This document shows, piece after piece, positions 7,491 through 13,482 of a DNA stretch of 13,482 nucleotides. The translations under genes were made by a program, and so were the position numbers. Numbering within the stretch: position 1 is the first letter of the stretch; every line of letters starts with the position of its first letter. Source of the stretch: an uncultured Thalassolituus sp. (GTDB lineage Bacteria; Pseudomonadota; Gammaproteobacteria; Pseudomonadales; Oceanobacteraceae); assembly GCA_913054055.1 (NCBI GenBank), contig CAJXIT010000057.1, forward strand, positions 1 through 13,482, read 5' to 3'. The notes under the pieces were generated by a model. That model made no database searches. It had not been told where the DNA came from and worked only from the letters and a program-made list of their open reading frames with translations.

Positions 7491-8282
7491 ATGTTAATTG
7501 TTACCTATTTATTAGTTGGGGCACTGGCCGGTTTGTTGGCTGGGTTGTTTGGCATCGGCGGCGGCATGGTCATTGTGCCTGTATTAGTGATTACCTTTGA
7601 AACTCTTAAGTTTGCTCCAGATGTGCTTACGCATATGGCCGTAGCCACATCGTTAGCCACCATTGCGTTTACCAGTATCAGCTCTGTTCGCACCCACCAT
7701 CAAAAAGGCGCAGTTGATTGGGAGATTGTTTGGCAATTAAGCGCGGGCATTCTATTTGGCGCGGTATTAGGGGTGCTTACGGCAGATGCCCTCAGTGGCG
7801 CGGGGTTACAAATTGTGATTGGCGTATCGGCGTTAATGATGGCGGCTCAAATGGGGTTAGGTTTAAAACCGAAACCCACTCGTTCACTGCCGGGCACACC
7901 TGGTATGGTGGGTACAGGTGGTGGCATTGGTTGGGCATCCTCTTTGTTTGGTATTGGTGGTGGCTCGCTGACCGTTCCGTTTTTAACTTGGTGTAATCAC
8001 CCTATGCAGCGCAGTGTGGCAACCGCCGCTGCGTGCGGATTTCCCATAGCGCTGGTGGGTGCACTGTCGAATTTAGTAGTGGGTTGGAATCATCCGTTAT
8101 TGCCGGAAACCAGTGCAGGGTATATTTATTTACCAGCATTAGCTGGCATCGTCGTGACCAGTGTGCCGTTTGCAAAATTAGGTGCACATCTCGCTCATAA
8201 ACTATCCGCCGAAAAACTTAAGAAATTATTTGCGATTTTACTGGTCCTAGTGGCCATTAAATTCTTAACCGCAAACGTATAA
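7491..8282 (+). CDS. TauE/SafE family (DUF81) membrane permease
   Basis: A 263-residue polytopic inner-membrane protein with the internal duplication typical of the family: 'AGLLAGLFGIGGGMVIVPVLV' near the N-terminus and 'WASSLFGIGGGSLTVPFLTW' at about residues 148-167. These paired GIGGG loops mark the two repeats. Around eight hydrophobic segments can be seen. Members export sulfite, sulfoacetate or other small organic anions, but the substrate varies widely and nothing here defines it. The ATG at 7491 lacks an obvious strong ribosome binding site, and no convincing sigma-70 promoter is visible in the 147-base divergent gap. It is the first of three close co-directional genes (17 bases to lgt), so it is likely co-transcribed with lgt and thyA. 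Confidence 0.9.
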   Translation: MLIVTYLLVGALAGLLAGLFGIGGGMVIVPVLVITFETLKFAPDVLTHMAVATSLATIAFTSISSVRTHHQKGAVDWEIVWQLSAGILFGAVLGVLTADALSGAGLQIVIGVSALMMAAQMGLGLKPKPTRSLPGTPGMVGTGGGIGWASSLFGIGGGSLTVPFLTWCNHPMQRSVATAAACGFPIALVGALSNLVVGWNHPLLPETSAGYIYLPALAGIVVTSVPFAKLGAHLAHKLSAEKLKKLFAILLVLVAIKFLTANV

Positions 8283-8299
8283 TAAAAAACGGAGAGCAC

Positions 8300-9091
8300 A
8301 TGCTCACATACCCAAATATCGACCCCGTTGCCATTAGTATTGGTCCGTTAAGTGTGCATTGGTACGGCTTAATGTACTTAATCGGCTTTACCATTGCCTA
8401 TTACATGATGCTGCATCGTGCAAAACAACCAAACAGTGGTTGGAATAAAGATCAGGTAGGCGACCTTATATTTTTCTCTGCCATGGGTGTGGTGTTAGGT
8501 GGGCGTACCGGTTACGTATTATTTTATAACTTTGATAAATTTTTAAGCGACCCATTATGGTTGTTTGCAGTATGGGAAGGGGGCATGTCTTTCCACGGTG
8601 GCCTATTAGGTGTGGCCCTTGCTGTATTTTTATTTGCACGCAAATATAAAAAATCTTTTTATGGTGTGACCGACTTTGGTACACCTATGGTGCCCATTGG
8701 TTTATTAACCGGTCGCTTAGGTAATTTTATTGGTGGTGAGCTTTGGGGTCGTACTACGGACGTGCCTTGGGCCATGGTCTTTCCAAAAGGTGGGCCATTA
8801 GCTCGACACCCAAGTCAATTATATGAAATGGCATTAGAAGGGTTTGTATTGCTGGCCATCATGTGGATTTACAGCAGTAAACCAAGGCCAACCATGGCCG
8901 TGAGCGGATTATTTTTAGTGGGTTATGGTGCGTTCAGATTCTTTGTGGAGTTTTTCCGCGAGCCAGACAGTCACATTGGTTATGACTTATTAGGCTGGAT
9001 GACCCGTGGGCAAATTTTATGCGTGCCGATGATTCTATTTGGCGCAGGCATTATTTATCTGGCGTATAAACGTCAGCCTCAAAAAGCATAA
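8300..9091 (+). CDS. lgt: Phosphatidylglycerol-prolipoprotein diacylglyceryl transferase
   Basis: An inner-membrane enzyme of 263 residues that moves the diacylglyceryl group from phosphatidylglycerol to the lipobox cysteine of prolipoproteins, the first step of lipoprotein maturation. Conserved elements: 'HWYGLMYLIGF' near the start, 'SFHGGLLG' with His99, and the signature 'GRLGNFIGGELWGR' containing Arg139, Asn142 and Glu147, which correspond to the E. coli H103, R143 and E151 region with a constant offset of four. 'HPSQLYE' and 'G.FRFFVEFFREPD' near the C-terminus are also typical. A good ribosome binding site (GGAGAG) precedes the ATG. It sits 17 bases after the TauE-like gene and 26 bases before thyA; lgt-thyA adjacency is widespread in gammaproteobacteria. 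Confidence 0.97.
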   Translation: MLTYPNIDPVAISIGPLSVHWYGLMYLIGFTIAYYMMLHRAKQPNSGWNKDQVGDLIFFSAMGVVLGGRTGYVLFYNFDKFLSDPLWLFAVWEGGMSFHGGLLGVALAVFLFARKYKKSFYGVTDFGTPMVPIGLLTGRLGNFIGGELWGRTTDVPWAMVFPKGGPLARHPSQLYEMALEGFVLLAIMWIYSSKPRPTMAVSGLFLVGYGAFRFFVEFFREPDSHIGYDLLGWMTRGQILCVPMILFGAGIIYLAYKRQPQKA

Positions 9092-9117
9092 TGATTGGCA
9101 AGATTTAGAGAGCGAAC

Positions 9118-9969
9118 ATGAAACAATATTTGGATTTATGCCAGCGCATTGTGGATCAAGGCACTTGGGTTGAAAACGAACGCACAGGCAAGCGTTGCTT
9201 AACCGTGATCAATGCCGACCTTGAATACAATGTGGGGGCCAATGAATTCCCCATGATCACCACGCGTAAAAGCTATTTTAAATCGGCCATTGCCGAATTT
9301 TTAGGTTACATACGTGGTTATGATAATGCGGCCGATTTTCGCGCTTTAGGCACAAAAACTTGGGATGCTAACGCTAACCTAAACGACGCTTGGTTAAACA
9401 ACCCGGTGCGCAAAGGGGACGATGACATGGGCCGTGTTTACGGGGTTCAGGGTCGTGCTTGGGCTAAGCCTGACGGTAGCACCATTGATCAACTGCAAAA
9501 AATTGTGGATGACTTAAGCCGTGGTATTGATGATCGCGGCGAAATCCTAACCTTTTATAACCCGGGGGAGTTTGATTTAGGCTGCCTACGTCCGTGCATG
9601 CATACCCATAACTTTTCTGTGCTGGGTGATACATTGCACTTAACCAGTTTTCAGCGCTCTTGTGATGTGCCATTAGGTTTGAACTTTAATCAGGTTCAAG
9701 TATTTTTCTTCTTAGCGATTATGGCGCAAATAACCGGCCTAAAAGCAGGCACCGCGTATCATAAAATTGTGAATGCCCATATTTATGAAGATCAATTAGA
9801 ACTGATGCGCGATGTGCAGTTAAAACGTGATCCTTTTCCATCACCTAAGCTGATCATTAATCCAGATATTAAGTCGCTAAAAGATTTAGAAACCTGGGTC
9901 ACCATGGAGGACTTTAAGGTAGAAGGCTATCAATCCCATGATGCCATTTCGTATCCATTTGCGGTTTAA
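9118..9969 (+). CDS. thyA: Thymidylate synthase
   Basis: A cytoplasmic enzyme of 283 residues that converts dUMP and 5,10-methylene-THF to dTMP and dihydrofolate. Key residues are in place: the nucleophile Cys160 in 'CLRPCMHTH', 'QRSCDVPLGLNFNQVQ' (dUMP phosphate and base contacts, including Asp183 and Asn191), and 'HKIVNAHIYEDQLELM' with His221 and Tyr223. The protein is longer than the 264-residue E. coli form and has the 'NNP.RKGDDDMGRVYGVQGRAW' and 'MHTHNFSVLGDTLHL' features of the Vibrio/Shewanella type. GAGAG lies before the ATG at 9118. It is the last gene of the TauE-lgt-thyA run and is closed by a strong terminator. The dihydrofolate it makes is recycled by the folA product encoded about 2 kb downstream. 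Confidence 0.97.
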   Translation: MKQYLDLCQRIVDQGTWVENERTGKRCLTVINADLEYNVGANEFPMITTRKSYFKSAIAEFLGYIRGYDNAADFRALGTKTWDANANLNDAWLNNPVRKGDDDMGRVYGVQGRAWAKPDGSTIDQLQKIVDDLSRGIDDRGEILTFYNPGEFDLGCLRPCMHTHNFSVLGDTLHLTSFQRSCDVPLGLNFNQVQVFFFLAIMAQITGLKAGTAYHKIVNAHIYEDQLELMRDVQLKRDPFPSPKLIINPDIKSLKDLETWVTMEDFKVEGYQSHDAISYPFAV

Positions 9970-9986
9970 GTGAATCGAACATCAAG

Positions 9987-10024
9987 AAAAGGCGCACTTG
10001 TCCTAAGCAAGTGCGCCTTTTTTT
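9987..10024 (+). terminator. Intrinsic terminator after thyA
   Basis: GGCGCACTTG (9991-10000) and CAAGTGCGCC (10008-10017) form a perfect 10-bp stem with a 7-base loop, extended by AAAA/TTTT, and followed by a T-run to 10024. It separates the lgt-thyA unit from the GGDEF-EAL gene. Confidence 0.93.
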
Positions 10025-10093
10025 GTGATTGTGAAAGGTATCTATCCATTGTAGGCGCCACTTGCAGAGTGAATGGCTGGTCTTGCCGATATT

Positions 10094-10116
10094 AAGTGAA
10101 TAATCACTTCTATACT
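10094..10116 (+). promoter_or_regulatory. Palindromic operator-like site next to a -10 hexamer
   Basis: A perfect inverted repeat, AAGTGA-ATAA-TCACTT, at 10094-10109 is followed at once by TATACT (10111-10116), a five-of-six -10 match, about 30 bases before the GTG start of the GGDEF-EAL gene. No good -35 lies 17 bases upstream, so the promoter may depend on an activator or be covered by a repressor binding the palindrome. The binding protein is unknown. Confidence 0.35.
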
Positions 10117-10144
10117 TGTTGGCAGTAAACCCAGAGATTGCAAC

Positions 10145-11857
10145 GTGCCTAAAAACATTGCCAATAAACTTTTACCCGCAGAAGAGGTTTTGTGGGTGCT
10201 CACTTGCCAGCCGGATGTTGAGGCAGATATTGGCTTGTGGTTGCAGCATTCTGATTTAGAAAATACTTGGCAATCCTCCACAGACTTAAAGCAGATTCGC
10301 CAAGTGCTGTTGGGTCATACCATGGCAACCGTTCTCATCGACATGCGCACAAGCCCCCATCAAATGCTCAGTCATATTCGTTATTTAAAAGAACACTTTA
10401 TGAATTGCAGTTTGATTGCTTTAGTGGATGCTCAACACAGCCATTGGGGACAAGAGGCGTTAAAAAGTGGCGTTGATCTTTTTGTGGCCAAGTCAGATAT
10501 GTCTGCGCAAGGTTTATCAATGCTGATCGAGAGCCTTAAGGTAAAGCAGCATCGCCAGTCTTTATTAGTGGCTTCTTCAGATCCTTGTACCGGTTTAATT
10601 AATGGCCCGTTATTTTTTGACCGTTTGAATCATGCTTTGCAAGTGGCGGTGCGCCATCATTGTCGCACGGGTATTTTATTGGTGAGTTTGGATGATTATG
10701 CCACGCTTGTTGAAAGCCATGGTGATGAGCTCTGTGACAGTCTGCTATCACAAGTGGCTAGGCGATTGAATAAGACCGTTCGCAACAGCGACAGTTTAGC
10801 GCGCATTCATGAAGGTTTATTCGCAGTTTTACTTGAAGATTTACATGACGAAGTAATGGTTGCTCATATTGCACAGCACATCCAGCAGCAATTTGAAAAA
10901 GCGTTTGATGTACATGATCAATATTTCAGTTTATCTGTGACCATTGGCGGCCACTTGTGTGAAGCTGGCGAGCTAAATGGATCGGCACTTTATCAGCAAA
11001 CCCAAAAAGCATTAGAGCGAGCCAGTTCTAATGGCAAACAAGGTTTATGGTTTTATGTGCAAGAGATGAATTTCAAAGCCATGGCGCGATTGAATATGTT
11101 ACACGGACTTGAGCGGGCTTTGGAAAAAAATGAATTTTATTTGCAGTATCAACCTAGCCACACAGGAAAAGGCTTTATTCCCAGTGGTGTGAGTCCTGTT
11201 ATGTGTTGGAAGCATCCGACAGCGGGCACGGTGATGCCAGAAATATTTATGGATTTATTAGTAGACAGTGGTTTGATATTAGAAGCTGGTGTATGGATGA
11301 TTGAACGTGCCTGCGAGCAATTAAGATACTGGCGAGAACAGGGTAACTGGAATTCAAGGCTGCAACTATTTATCCCTATTTCTGAAAAGCAATTACGTAA
11401 TGATAGTTTGGTAAAAACTCTCATCAGGCAATTTAGTCTTAATAAAATTGAATCGGAACAAGTGATCATAAAAATAAGTGAACACACTGCGATTAAAAAT
11501 GTTGATGTGATTAATGAATTAGCGAGTCGCATTCCTAATATAGGATTAGCCATTGAGTTACATGGATCATCTAGTGGTTATAATTCATTTTCTTACCTAA
11601 AACAGATGAGCGTTGATTATTTGTGCTTAGACGAAAGTTTTTTTCAATTTATGCACGTGGATCATTTAGAAACCTCCATTGCTACAGTCATTGTCAAAGT
11701 GGCTCATTCACTGGGCATCGAGGTGATGGCCAGTGGGGCTGATAGTCATTATAAAGTTGAAAAAATGCAGGCCCTAGGTTGCGATTGCCTACAAGGTAAA
11801 TATTTTAGCCCGCCTGTGTATGCAGAGCATTGGGCGAGATACTTGATGGATCACTAA
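10145..11857 (+). CDS. Degenerate REC-GGDEF-EAL protein, probable c-di-GMP effector or scaffold
   Basis: A soluble-looking protein of 570 residues with three domains. Residues about 14-135 resemble a receiver: Asp66 in 'VLIDMRTS' could be the phospho-acceptor, but the N-terminal acidic pair is missing. Residues about 145-305 are a GGDEF fold ('DPCTGLINGPLFFDRLNHAL') whose active loop reads 'HEGLF' (222-226) instead of GGDEF. Residues about 315-570 are an EAL fold in which the EAL motif is 'SPV' (350-352), the N of the VNxS motif is Pro, EITE reads 'KISE', DDFG reads 'ELHG' (471-474), the Lys before IDRSF is Cys, and AEGVE reads 'ASGAD'. Both enzyme activities are therefore expected to be lost; such proteins (compare FimX) often bind c-di-GMP or partners. 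The start is GTG with a weak AGAGA site. It is monocistronic, with a thyA terminator before it and folA 111 bases after it. Confidence 0.88.
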   Translation: MPKNIANKLLPAEEVLWVLTCQPDVEADIGLWLQHSDLENTWQSSTDLKQIRQVLLGHTMATVLIDMRTSPHQMLSHIRYLKEHFMNCSLIALVDAQHSHWGQEALKSGVDLFVAKSDMSAQGLSMLIESLKVKQHRQSLLVASSDPCTGLINGPLFFDRLNHALQVAVRHHCRTGILLVSLDDYATLVESHGDELCDSLLSQVARRLNKTVRNSDSLARIHEGLFAVLLEDLHDEVMVAHIAQHIQQQFEKAFDVHDQYFSLSVTIGGHLCEAGELNGSALYQQTQKALERASSNGKQGLWFYVQEMNFKAMARLNMLHGLERALEKNEFYLQYQPSHTGKGFIPSGVSPVMCWKHPTAGTVMPEIFMDLLVDSGLILEAGVWMIERACEQLRYWREQGNWNSRLQLFIPISEKQLRNDSLVKTLIRQFSLNKIESEQVIIKISEHTAIKNVDVINELASRIPNIGLAIELHGSSSGYNSFSYLKQMSVDYLCLDESFFQFMHVDHLETSIATVIVKVAHSLGIEVMASGADSHYKVEKMQALGCDCLQGKYFSPPVYAEHWARYLMDH

Positions 11858-11909
11858 ATACCTGATGTGATTCCAATCTTCTATTGCATTAAATCATTAA
11901 ATAAAACCC

Positions 11910-11938
11910 CTGAAATTCTTCTTATTTTCATTTATGCT
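11910..11938 (+). promoter_or_regulatory. Candidate promoter for folA
   Basis: CTGAAA (11910-11915) and TATGCT (11933-11938) are separated by 17 bases; each matches four of six sigma-70 consensus positions. The start of transcription would fall near 11945, giving a leader of about 25 bases. No terminator hairpin is seen between the GGDEF-EAL stop and this site, so read-through from that gene is also possible. Confidence 0.4.
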
Positions 11939-11968
11939 AACGCTCTTTGATTTAGCGAGTACTGTTTG

Positions 11969-12472
11969 ATGAAAGTTGCCTTAATTGCTGCCTTTGCTCA
12001 GAACCTAGTAGTGGGAATTAATAATTCTTTACCTTGGCATTTGCCAGAGGACTTAAAATATTTTAAGCGTACAACCTCTGGTAAAGCCATTGTAATGGGC
12101 CGTAAGACATACGAGTCAATTGGGCGTCCATTACCGAATCGAACCAATATTGTAGTGAGTCGGAACCCAGATTTTTCTGCGGACGGTGTGGTAGTGGTTG
12201 ATAGTTTAGAGGCAGCGATCAAGCATGCAGAAGCTGTGAATACAATTAATGGGGTTGAAGAGGTTATGATCATTGGTGGTGCTGCTATCTATGAAGCTGC
12301 TTTGCCTTTAGCCGATCGTTTGTATTTAACTCATGTACACGCCAGTGTAGAAGGGGATGCCCACTTTCCAAAAGTGGACTTATCGGAATGGTTGGAAATG
12401 ACTCGAGATGACTTTCAAAAAGATGAATCGAACCCTTATGACTACAGTTTTGTGGTATACGATAAAAAATAA
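11969..12472 (+). CDS. folA: Dihydrofolate reductase
   Basis: A cytoplasmic enzyme of 167 residues that reduces dihydrofolate to tetrahydrofolate with NADPH and is the target of trimethoprim. The fold signature is complete: 'IAAFAQNLVVGINNSLPWHLPEDLKYFKRTT' with Trp23 and the catalytic acid Asp28, 'AIVMGRKTYESIGRPLPNRTNIVVSRN' for NADPH and folate binding, and 'EVMIIGGAAIYEAALPLADRLYLTHVHA' for the later cofactor loop. I chose the ATG at 11969; a TTG directly before it would add one residue, and the product then starts 'MKVALIAAFAQN' as usual. The ribosome binding site is weak (GCGAG). The gene is followed by a strong terminator. It restores the tetrahydrofolate oxidised by thymidylate synthase, encoded 2 kb upstream, with the degenerate GGDEF-EAL gene between the two. 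Confidence 0.97.
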   Translation: MKVALIAAFAQNLVVGINNSLPWHLPEDLKYFKRTTSGKAIVMGRKTYESIGRPLPNRTNIVVSRNPDFSADGVVVVDSLEAAIKHAEAVNTINGVEEVMIIGGAAIYEAALPLADRLYLTHVHASVEGDAHFPKVDLSEWLEMTRDDFQKDESNPYDYSFVVYDKK

Positions 12473-12500
12473 TATCACGCTGAACGTTTTCTGACGCATG

Positions 12501-12530
12501 AAAGGCTTGATGTATCATCAAGCCTTTTTT
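12501..12530. terminator. Intrinsic terminator after folA, convergent with the diguanylate cyclase gene
   Basis: AAAGGCTTGATG (12501-12512) and CATCAAGCCTTT (12516-12527) form a perfect 12-bp stem with a three-base loop, followed by TTT. On the plus strand it is a strong terminator. On the minus strand, where the cyclase gene ends at 12543, only a three-base T-run follows, so it would work less well in that direction. Confidence 0.9.
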
Positions 12531-12542
12531 GTTTCTGTAATA

Positions 12543-13482
12543 TTAAAAGACATCTGCTTCAAACATAATGACCCGGTTTCGACCTTGACCTTTTGCTTCG
12601 TAGAGCGCTTGATCAACCTGGTTCACTAAGAATTGTCTGTGCTGCTTGTCACTAATATTGGGCTTGGCAGAGCTCACACCGAAACTAGCGGTGATATTCA
12701 TGGTGGACTTTTCCCAAATAACGGATTCTTTTTCTATTCCTTTCCGTATGTCATTAGCAATGTCAACGGCATTTAGAAGCGGGGTGGATGGCAAGATAAT
12801 GATAAACTCTTCGCCTCCGTATCGGCAGCAAATATCACTTTCCCTTGCTGCAAATTTTTTAATACATTGGGCAACACGTCTTAAGCAAACATCCCCAGCA
12901 GGGTGCCCGTAAGTGTCATTTACTTTTTTGAAGTGATCAACATCTAGCATTATGAGTGAAAGTTCAGTGTGTTCTCGGCATGCACGCTTGTATTCAATTT
13001 TAAAATGCTCATTAAAATAATATCGATTGTGAAGTTCTGTTAAAGCATCTGTAATACTAATAGTTTGTAATTTATCGTGCGCAATCGAAAGGTGATCCAA
13101 TGCTCGGGTTAGCTCTTTTGTTCTATCTTTAACAACTTTTTCAAGTCTTTGATTGGTTTCTTTTTCTAATCGTAAGTTTTCTAATTCAGCGTTAAATGTC
13201 TTTTCCCTTTCTTCATTCACTTCAATTGCCAATGCCAATTTTTCTTTTTTAGCTAGGTTCATGCGCTCGGCTAATGCAAATGATAGATACATGATTTCAA
13301 AGCCTGCACCAAATTGAAGTGTGTATTCGGTGAAATTGCTAACAGGAATTAGACCAAATTTATTAAGGGTTAACATTACCGCGCCCATTAAAAAAACGCT
13401 CCAAGACAATGTGAAATTTTTTGCTCCAGGGTGTTTAATTTTTATCATGTAAACGCTGATAGCGATAATCATTAATATATTG
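12543..13482 (-). CDS. Membrane-anchored GGDEF diguanylate cyclase (7TMR-DISM-like), cut by the right edge
   Basis: The visible 313 codons (frame open to the edge) are the C-terminal part of a larger protein that makes c-di-GMP from two GTP. Counting from the ATG at 13472, which is probably an internal Met: hydrophobic segments at about residues 1-11 and 20-65, with 'NFTLSWSVFLMGAVM' and 'QFGAGFEIMYLSFALAER' matching the end of 7TMR-DISM seven-helix domains; a long coiled coil at about 70-135; and a GGDEF domain from about 138 to 305. The active loop is 'RYGGEEF' (219-223), 'LDVDHFKKVNDTYGH' supplies metal and GTP contacts, and 'RESD' at 210-213 stands five residues before the GGEEF, the spacing of the product-inhibition I-site. 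It should thus be active and feedback-inhibited. The true start and any N-terminal extracellular sensor domain lie beyond the window. Confidence 0.93.
   Translation of the reverse strand, partial: NILMIIAISVYMIKIKHPGAKNFTLSWSVFLMGAVMLTLNKFGLIPVSNFTEYTLQFGAGFEIMYLSFALAERMNLAKKEKLALAIEVNEEREKTFNAELENLRLEKETNQRLEKVVKDRTKELTRALDHLSIAHDKLQTISITDALTELHNRYYFNEHFKIEYKRACREHTELSLIMLDVDHFKKVNDTYGHPAGDVCLRRVAQCIKKFAARESDICCRYGGEEFIIILPSTPLLNAVDIANDIRKGIEKESVIWEKSTMNITASFGVSSAKPNISDKQHRQFLVNQVDQALYEAKGQGRNRVIMFEADVF

Noticed and set aside
7718..7996. A 92-codon plus-strand frame inside the TauE-like gene
   Set aside because: It is a Trp- and Gly-rich shifted frame of the GIGGG-repeat permease, which is clearly the real reading.
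11149..11553. A 134-codon open frame on the minus strand inside the GGDEF-EAL gene
   Set aside because: It has no recognisable motif or ribosome binding site and lies antisense to a gene with clear domain structure over the same bases.
11969..12472. folA as a plasmid-borne trimethoprim-resistant dfr cassette
   Set aside because: No attC-like site or integron context is present, and the gene has normal chromosomal promoter and terminator surroundings near thyA.
1..13482. CRISPR arrays, insertion sequences, tRNA genes or toxin-antitoxin pairs
   Set aside because: No regularly spaced repeats, transposase motifs, terminal inverted repeats with target duplications, or cloverleaf-like sequences were found on reading either strand.

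Overview
The window looks like a piece of a gammaproteobacterial chromosome, probably from a marine, Oceanospirillales-like lineage. The genus cannot be fixed by reading alone. Supporting signs are a long, Vibrio-type thymidylate synthase directly downstream of lgt, a YcbB-type L,D-transpeptidase next to a Tat-exported MepK/YcbK-type endopeptidase, moderate-to-low GC, and several cyclic-di-GMP proteins. There are no rRNA or tRNA genes, CRISPR arrays, insertion sequences or phage genes that I can support.

Layout, left to right. (1) 1-2120 (+): the downstream part of a MalT/LuxR-type large ATP-binding transcriptional regulator. It enters from outside the window and is split by a one-base frame change near 630. 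(2) 2217-2675 (+): a small GNAT acetyltransferase with its own extended -10 promoter, ended by a strong terminator hairpin that also faces the next, convergent gene. (3) 2757-6381 (-): a divergent MetF-like protein, then mepK-like, then ycbB-like, all on the minus strand. (4) 6588-7343 (-): an NRDE/TANGO2-family protein. (5) 7491-9969 (+): a compact run of a TauE/SafE permease, lgt and thyA, ended by a strong terminator. (6) 10145-11857 (+): a REC-GGDEF-EAL protein whose signature catalytic residues in both the GGDEF and EAL domains are replaced. (7) 11969-12472 (+): folA, ended by a strong terminator. (8) 12543-13482 (-): a membrane-anchored diguanylate cyclase with an intact GGEEF motif, cut by the right edge.

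How the genes fit together. YcbB makes 3-3 (mDAP-mDAP) peptidoglycan cross-links and MepK-type enzymes cut them, so that pair forms a make-and-break module. ThyA consumes methylene-THF and yields dihydrofolate, which FolA reduces again; the MetF-like protein belongs by fold to the same one-carbon field but has lost the residues expected for that chemistry. Lgt is envelope lipoprotein maturation. The c-di-GMP proteins on either side of folA are one apparently dead (binding or scaffold) and one apparently active.

Most of the window is ordinary housekeeping and signalling DNA. I did not find a clear new multi-gene system. The items most worth a second look are the MetF homologue without canonical catalytic residues, the doubly degenerate GGDEF-EAL protein, and the frameshifted MalT-like regulator.
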